A DNA stretch of 11,955 bases. Origin: Pseudomonadota bacterium. Its GTDB lineage: Bacteria; Pseudomonadota; Alphaproteobacteria; Reyranellales; Reyranellaceae. Below, one piece after another: positions 7,502 to 11,955 of the stretch. The notes beneath the pieces were generated by a model that did not search any database, had not been told where the DNA came from, and saw only the letters and a list, made by a program, of their open reading frames with translations. A program made the position numbers and the translations under genes. The first letter of the stretch is position 1. Each line of letters begins with the position of its first letter. The stretch is from positions 1 through 11,955 of the forward strand of contig JAEZHS010000541.1 of assembly GCA_023436825.1 (NCBI GenBank), in the 5' to 3' direction.

Positions 7502-7526
7502 TATTGCGATGATTTCGCCCCAACAA
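7498..7526 (-). promoter_or_regulatory. Candidate sigma70-type promoter for the protease gene
   Basis: On the minus strand TTGTTG (7526-7521) and TAGGAT (7503-7498) are separated by exactly 17 bases. They match the -35 and -10 consensus at three and four of six positions. Transcription would begin near 7491, giving a leader of about 33 bases to ATG 7458. Prediction by eye only. Confidence 0.35.
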
Positions 7527-7663
7527 GATGCTCGTGCCGTCTCACACTGTCATGCAGTCATTTACTCACGTTCAAAGGCAAACCACCGTCTTGCGGGATG
7601 GCTCGCGCGCTGCCAAGAAACGCAAAGGGGAGTGCACAAACCGAGGGGAGAGGGGACGCAATA

Positions 7664-8650
7664 ATGAATCCAGCACGGCATCGCGTGAGCCGCCGCCACG
7701 TCCTGGCCGGGACCGCGCTGCTCCTGCCCGGCGCAGCCCGTGCCGCCGAGTGGCCCGAGCGTCCGATCCGCATGATCATTCCGTTCGCGCCCGGCGCCGG
7801 CGCCGACATCGTCGGGCGGACCTTCGGCGAGGAGCTGGCCAAGGCGCTCGGCCAGCCTGTGGTGATCGACAACAAGGGTGGCGCCGGCGGCCTGCTGGGC
7901 ACCGTCGAAGGCGTGCGCGCGGCGCCCGACGGCTACACGCTGCTGCTCACTTCGCAGGGCACGACGGTGTGGAACCTCGGCCTCTACAAGTCGCCAGGCT
8001 ACGATCCGCTGAGGGATCTCATACCGGTCACCGTCAACGGCGAATTGCCCAACGTGATGGTGGTGGTGCCTTCGAATCCCGCCGCGACCGTCGCCGAGTT
8101 CGTCGCCCAGGCGAAGGCCAAGTCCGGCGAGCTCACCTACGGCTCGAGCGGCATCGGCTCGAGCCTGCACCTGTCGGGCGTGATCCTCGAGCAGCGCGCC
8201 GGCGTGCGCCTGCAGCACGTCCCCTATCGCGGCGCGCCGGCGGCGGTGCTCGCCGTGATCAACGGCGAGGTGACGACGGGCTTCTTCAACGCGCCGACGG
8301 TGCTGCCCCAGATCAAGGCCGGCAAGCTGAAGGCGCTCGCCGTCACGTCGAAGGACCGCTCGCCGCTCCTGCCCGACGTGCCGACCATGATGCAGGCGGG
8401 CCTCCCCGACTTCGTCGTCGCCGTGTGGCTGGGCTTTGCCGTGCCGGCCAACACGCCGGCCAACGTCGTTCAGCGCCTCAATGTCGAGATCAACCGCATC
8501 AGCCAGAACCCGCAGATCAAGGACAAGCTCCTGGTCCAGGGCTTCGAGATGCTGCCCCCGATCTCGCCCGCCGCGGCGCGGAAAACCATCGAAGACGACC
8601 AGGCCTTCTGGCTACCCATCATCAAGCAGTCCGGCGCGGCGGCGGAGTAG
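7664..8650 (+). CDS. Tripartite tricarboxylate transporter substrate-binding protein (Bug/TctC family)
   Basis: The 328-residue product matches the usual length of the Bug/TctC periplasmic binding proteins, which deliver carboxylates and similar small organic molecules to TctAB-type permeases. The start at ATG 7664 has purine-rich GAGGGGA about nine bases upstream and gives an export signal with a twin-arginine motif (SRRHVLAG, residues 9-16), a hydrophobic core and an ARA/A cleavage region near residue 27. Family blocks are MIIPFAPGAGADIVGR (37-52), GGAGGLLGTVEGVRAAPDGY (72-91), YGSSGIGSSLHLSG (159-172), HVPYRGAPAAV (185-195) and LPDVPTMMQAGLPDF (236-250). No tctA or tctB lies in the window. 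Such orphan copies are very common in some Alpha- and Betaproteobacteria. The ligand cannot be told from sequence. The gene is intact and divergent from the protease gene. Confidence 0.95.
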   Translation: MNPARHRVSRRHVLAGTALLLPGAARAAEWPERPIRMIIPFAPGAGADIVGRTFGEELAKALGQPVVIDNKGGAGGLLGTVEGVRAAPDGYTLLLTSQGTTVWNLGLYKSPGYDPLRDLIPVTVNGELPNVMVVVPSNPAATVAEFVAQAKAKSGELTYGSSGIGSSLHLSGVILEQRAGVRLQHVPYRGAPAAVLAVINGEVTTGFFNAPTVLPQIKAGKLKALAVTSKDRSPLLPDVPTMMQAGLPDFVVAVWLGFAVPANTPANVVQRLNVEINRISQNPQIKDKLLVQGFEMLPPISPAAARKTIEDDQAFWLPIIKQSGAAAE

Positions 8651-8715
8651 CCTGCGAGCGCGGTCCATAATCAAACAAGCCGCAGAAACCACTGCGCGCC
8701 AATGCAGAAAGCGCG

Positions 8716-8829
8716 ATGCCGCTCGCGGCCCACGCCCAGGCGACGTCGGTGTATCTCTGTTACGAAGGCGACATCTCCAGCCAGGACAGCGCGCACGCCA
8801 TCACCGCCGGCGTGCGCATGACGTGGTGA
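8716..8829 (+). CDS. Small ORF of 37 codons, possible gene remnant
   Basis: This short frame runs from ATG 8716 to TGA 8827-8829. It reads like the end of a signal peptide followed by a few mature residues (MPLAAHAQATSVYLCYEGD). The same frame is open only from 8671, after TAA 8668-8670. No strong SD is seen and I do not recognise a family. It may be the decayed 5' end of an exported protein. Otherwise the 258 bases between 8650 and 8909 hold no clear terminator or promoter. Confidence 0.25.
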   Translation: MPLAAHAQATSVYLCYEGDISSQDSAHAITAGVRMTW

Positions 8830-8908
8830 CCCGTTTTGGGTGATGGCGACGTTGACGAAGGTCGACCTGAAACTAGGCTGCGCTGCGCGACCAATGAAAG
8901 CACCAGAC

Positions 8909-11900
8909 ATGCACCGACTCCGCCGGCGCCAGCTTCTCTGCACGACCGCGCTGGCCTTCGCCCTGCCGCTGCTTCCGGCAGTGCCGGCATCGGCCCAGGT
9001 CAATTGCACCCCTCCCGGCGGCGGCGTGAGTTCCTGCGCCCAGGCGCAGGACCAGTATCCGTATCTCCAGCCGTTCGCGACCCTGCCGAACACAGCTGCC
9101 GGCCAAGCGTTGCTCGACAACAACCTCGGCACCGTCATCGACATCTACCAGAACGCCACGACGGCGCAGCGCAACCAGGCCGCGCTGAATGCCAATACCG
9201 AAATCTCGGCGCTGCAATATCACATATGGGGCATGGCCTCGGGCCTGCCGCTGCAGATCACCAGCCCGGCGGGTCCCGAGCAGCTAACGGCCATGGCGAT
9301 CAACGCCTCGTCCTTCGGCAACGGCCAGGCCGGCGCGGCCTTCGTGCCGCTGGGCGCCGGCGTCGCCGCGACGGCCAACCTGGCGACGACCATGGCGACC
9401 GGCCTCTCATCCACGATGAGCGGGCGCATCCAATCCATCCTGGAGTTCGCCCTCGGCGCGCCGCAGATCGAGGCGATGAAGTACAGCTTCGGCTCCTACA
9501 ACGCGTGGTACAATCTGGGACAGGCGACACCCTGGGCGACCACGCCGTATCCGGGCGCGCAGACGACCTTTCCCGGCAGCCAGGATCTGCGCCCCTACCA
9601 GGTCTCCTCGACCATCGCCAATGCGCCGTGGTCGAGCCTGCCGCCGTCGCAACAGCCGTGGAGCTACGCCCAGCTCGGCCAGATCAACGGCAACTGGGTC
9701 GAGAACGAGAACAGTCCCTCGTTCATGAGCGGCCATTCGACGATGGGCAATACGACCGCCCTGTTGAACGCCATCCTGATGCCGCAGGCCTATCAAAGCG
9801 TGATGGTGTCGGCGCTGCAGTTCGGCCTCAGCCGCAACGTGCTGGGCGTGCACTATCCGCTCGACATCATCGGCGGGCGCATCCTCGCGTACTATACGAT
9901 GACGCAGCTGCTGGCGGCCAATCCGCTCTACGTCAACTCGTCTTTCTACAAGGCCGTCTCCAGCACCTCGACCCAGCTCGGCAAGGAGCTTGGTCCGGTG
10001 ACGGCCGTACCCTACGCCCAGTGCGCGGGAGGCAACGTCGCGTCGTGCCTCGCCAACGGCACGTTTCCCAACGCCAGCCAGCTCACCGCGGCCAACCAGG
10101 CCTACGTGAACATCGCCACCTACGGTCTGCAGGGACCGGTGCCGGCCAACAGCACGACCATGGCGCCGGCGAATTCGAACCTCCTGCTGTTCACGCGCTT
10201 TCCCTATCTCACCACGCAGCAGCAGCTCGACGTGCTGAGCTCGACCATGATGCCGGCCGGCGTGCCTCTCGACGACGACAGCGGTTGGGCGCGGCTCAAT
10301 CTCTATGCTGCGGCTGGAGGCTACGGCGCGTTCAACAACGGCATGATTACGGTCAACATGAACGCCGCATCGGGCGGCTTCAACGCCATGGACTTCTGGA
10401 GCAACAACATCAGCGGCACGGGTGGCCTCACCCTGCAGGGCACCGGCACGCTGGTGCTGGGCGGCAACAATACCTACACCGGCGGCACCGTGGTGGGCTG
10501 CGCCCAGGGCAACTGCACGCCGACACTGGGCCTCAGCGGCACGCTGATCGGCAACCTGACGACCTATCCGGGCGCGACCTTCGTGAGCGGCGGCGGCTAT
10601 TCAGTGCTGCCGGGCTCGACGCTCAGCAACGGCGGCACCTTTCAGTCGGTCAATTCGGTGCTGGTGAACCAGGGCACGCTCGTCAACAGCGGCACGATGT
10701 CGACCGACATCGCCAACACCGGCACCGCCATCAACACCGGCAGCATCGTCGGCAGCATTGCCAACGGCGGCAGCTTCCTGAACAACGGCTTCGTGAGCGG
10801 CAGCGTCGCCAACGGCGGCACGCTGGGCGGCATCGGCACGGTGGGCGGCAATGTCGTCAATGCCGGTGTCGTGGCGGCCGGCAACCCGACCGGCACCTTC
10901 ACCGTCTCGGGCAACTTCGCCAATACCAGCACCGGCACGCTGAGCGTACAGGTCAACGGCCCGGGCCAGAACGGCCTGCTCAATGTCGGTGGCGCGGCGG
11001 CGCTCGAGGGCGGTACGGTGAGCGTTGTCGCCCAGCCCGGCACCAACTATGCGGCGAGTTCCACCTACAGGATCCTGAACGCCGCCGGCGGACTTGCCGG
11101 CAGCTTCGCCTCGGTGAACGAGCTCTATCCCTTCCTGCAATCGAGCCTGAGCTACGACGCCAACAACGCCTACCTTACGCTGCAGATCGGCGGCTTCGCG
11201 GCCCAGGCACTGAACAGCACCCAGTACGCTGTCGGCGCCGTGCTCGACGCCAACGTGAACACCGCCACCGGCGACTTCGCCACCGTGCTGGGTACGCTCG
11301 CCACGGCCACGGCGTCGCAGGGACAAGCCGTCATGACCGCCATCAGCGGCAACAACTATGCGGGCTTCTCGACGTCGATGGTCCAGGGCATGCAGCTCTT
11401 CATGAACAATTTCAGCAACCAGACAGGCGGCGGCGGTTCGCCGATGAGCAACCGCGTGGCGCTGGCCGAAGCCTGCGATGTCGCCTGCGATGCGACCACG
11501 CCGCCGAAGTGGGGCGCCTGGGGCGGCGCGCTGGGTGGTCTCGGCACGATCGGCGCCGGCCAGTCGGTCGGCACCGTCACCTACAATGCCGGCGGCTTCG
11601 CCGCGGGCCTCGATCGCCTGGTGACGGACAATTTCCGCATGGGCGTGACGGCCGGCTACAGCACGGGCACGCAGTGGGTCGGCGGCTTCGACGGCATGGG
11701 CCGTTCCAACACCTTCCAGGTCGGCCTCTATGGCGGCTTCGCCCAGGACAAGGTCTATGCCGACGGCCTGATCGGCTATGCCTACACCTGGAACCAGATG
11801 TGGCGGAACATCGCCGTTCCCGGCCTGCAGCAGCGCACCGCCAACGGCCAGACCGGGGCCAACCAGTGGTACGGCCAGCTCGAGACGGGCTACCGCTTCG

Positions 11901-11955
11901 ATATCGGCACCAATGCCAACGCCTTCGTGACGCCGTTCGCCCGACTGCAGGCCTA
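8909..11955 (+). CDS. PAP2-type acid phosphatase fused to an autotransporter (partial, runs off window)
   Basis: The frame is open to the window end (1015 codons and two bases, no stop). Residues 1-30 are a Sec signal (MHRLRRRQLLCTTALAFALP, cleavage near ASA/Q). A PAP2/class A acid phosphatase domain follows, with RP at 228-229, MSGHSTMGN (S274, G275, H276) and SRNVLGVHYPLD (S308, R309, H315, D319). These supply the nucleophile histidine and phosphate-binding arginines for phosphomonoester hydrolysis. The lysine of the usual K-x6-RP motif is not at its expected place (Phe there). A passenger repeat (GTGTLVLGGNNTYTGGT) and a Gly/Asn/Thr-rich beta-helix region follow, then an autotransporter linker and beta-barrel from about residue 866 (KWGAWGGALG, GVTAGYSTG, YGQLETGYRF). 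The barrel is cut after about 150 residues. In-frame ATGs at 8894 and 8843 are alternatives; GAAAG precedes 8909 by eight bases. Probably displayed on the outer membrane. Confidence 0.92.
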   Translation, partial: MHRLRRRQLLCTTALAFALPLLPAVPASAQVNCTPPGGGVSSCAQAQDQYPYLQPFATLPNTAAGQALLDNNLGTVIDIYQNATTAQRNQAALNANTEISALQYHIWGMASGLPLQITSPAGPEQLTAMAINASSFGNGQAGAAFVPLGAGVAATANLATTMATGLSSTMSGRIQSILEFALGAPQIEAMKYSFGSYNAWYNLGQATPWATTPYPGAQTTFPGSQDLRPYQVSSTIANAPWSSLPPSQQPWSYAQLGQINGNWVENENSPSFMSGHSTMGNTTALLNAILMPQAYQSVMVSALQFGLSRNVLGVHYPLDIIGGRILAYYTMTQLLAANPLYVNSSFYKAVSSTSTQLGKELGPVTAVPYAQCAGGNVASCLANGTFPNASQLTAANQAYVNIATYGLQGPVPANSTTMAPANSNLLLFTRFPYLTTQQQLDVLSSTMMPAGVPLDDDSGWARLNLYAAAGGYGAFNNGMITVNMNAASGGFNAMDFWSNNISGTGGLTLQGTGTLVLGGNNTYTGGTVVGCAQGNCTPTLGLSGTLIGNLTTYPGATFVSGGGYSVLPGSTLSNGGTFQSVNSVLVNQGTLVNSGTMSTDIANTGTAINTGSIVGSIANGGSFLNNGFVSGSVANGGTLGGIGTVGGNVVNAGVVAAGNPTGTFTVSGNFANTSTGTLSVQVNGPGQNGLLNVGGAAALEGGTVSVVAQPGTNYAASSTYRILNAAGGLAGSFASVNELYPFLQSSLSYDANNAYLTLQIGGFAAQALNSTQYAVGAVLDANVNTATGDFATVLGTLATATASQGQAVMTAISGNNYAGFSTSMVQGMQLFMNNFSNQTGGGGSPMSNRVALAEACDVACDATTPPKWGAWGGALGGLGTIGAGQSVGTVTYNAGGFAAGLDRLVTDNFRMGVTAGYSTGTQWVGGFDGMGRSNTFQVGLYGGFAQDKVYADGLIGYAYTWNQMWRNIAVPGLQQRTANGQTGANQWYGQLETGYRFDIGTNANAFVTPFARLQA
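10415..10870 (+). repeat. Autotransporter passenger repeats (PATR-like and Gly/Asn/Thr-rich beta-helix)
   Basis: The segment starts with a passenger-associated repeat (GGLTLQGTGTLVLGGNNTYT). It continues with short degenerate repeats built from N-G-G-T and N-T/S-G-T/S turns, for example TLSNGGTF, LVNQGTLVNSGTM, IANTGTAINTGSI, SIANGGSF and SVANGGTL. This spacing fits stacked beta-helix rungs of an autotransporter passenger. The phosphatase domain sits on the N-terminal side. Confidence 0.7.

Overview
The window is GC-rich, with strong third-position GC in its real genes. It carries gene families common in soil and rhizosphere Alphaproteobacteria: a Tat-exported tripartite tricarboxylate (Bug/TctC) binding protein, a family 5 ABC solute-binding protein, an MSMEG_1061-like PPOX flavoprotein, an RTX protease and an autotransporter. 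I would place it in that class but cannot name a genus. No rRNA, tRNA, CRISPR array or phage gene is visible.

Layout. Bases 1-130 hold no recognisable gene, only a 10-base G run. Bases 131-451 (minus) are the N-terminal third of an IS630-type transposase, cut off where a short AT-rich stretch begins. A minus-strand series follows, in transcription order: a very large secreted protease (7458 to 3625), a DUF4114 module (3513 to 2950), a dipeptide-type solute-binding protein (2822 to 1228) and a PPOX flavoprotein (1178 to 564). A divergent control region (7459-7663) separates these from plus-strand genes: a Bug/TctC binding protein (7664-8650), a small doubtful ORF (8716-8829), and a secreted PAP2-type acid phosphatase fused to an autotransporter passenger and beta-barrel (from 8909, running off the window end).

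The most unusual locus is the protease. One chain carries a zinc serralysin domain (HEVGHIVGLGH, Met-turn), about ten RTX calcium-binding nonapeptides, and then a complete sedolisin (S53) domain with its Glu/Asp/Asp/Ser residues. Its frame ends at an amber codon (3625-3627). The same frame then stays open for 37 sense codons without a start and runs straight into DUF4114, so the two look like one roughly 1502-residue protein split by a single TAG. The neighbouring solute-binding gene also has an amber codon, directly after its well-placed ATG, and a one-base frameshift near codon 78. These lesions may be ordinary decay, sequencing error, or (less likely) amber read-through. Only sequence and protein data can decide.

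Together the intact genes suggest scavenging outside the cytoplasm: surface or secreted proteases and a phosphatase, with periplasmic binding proteins for peptides and organic acids. No type I secretion genes and no permease or ATPase partners are in the window, so that linkage is inference.
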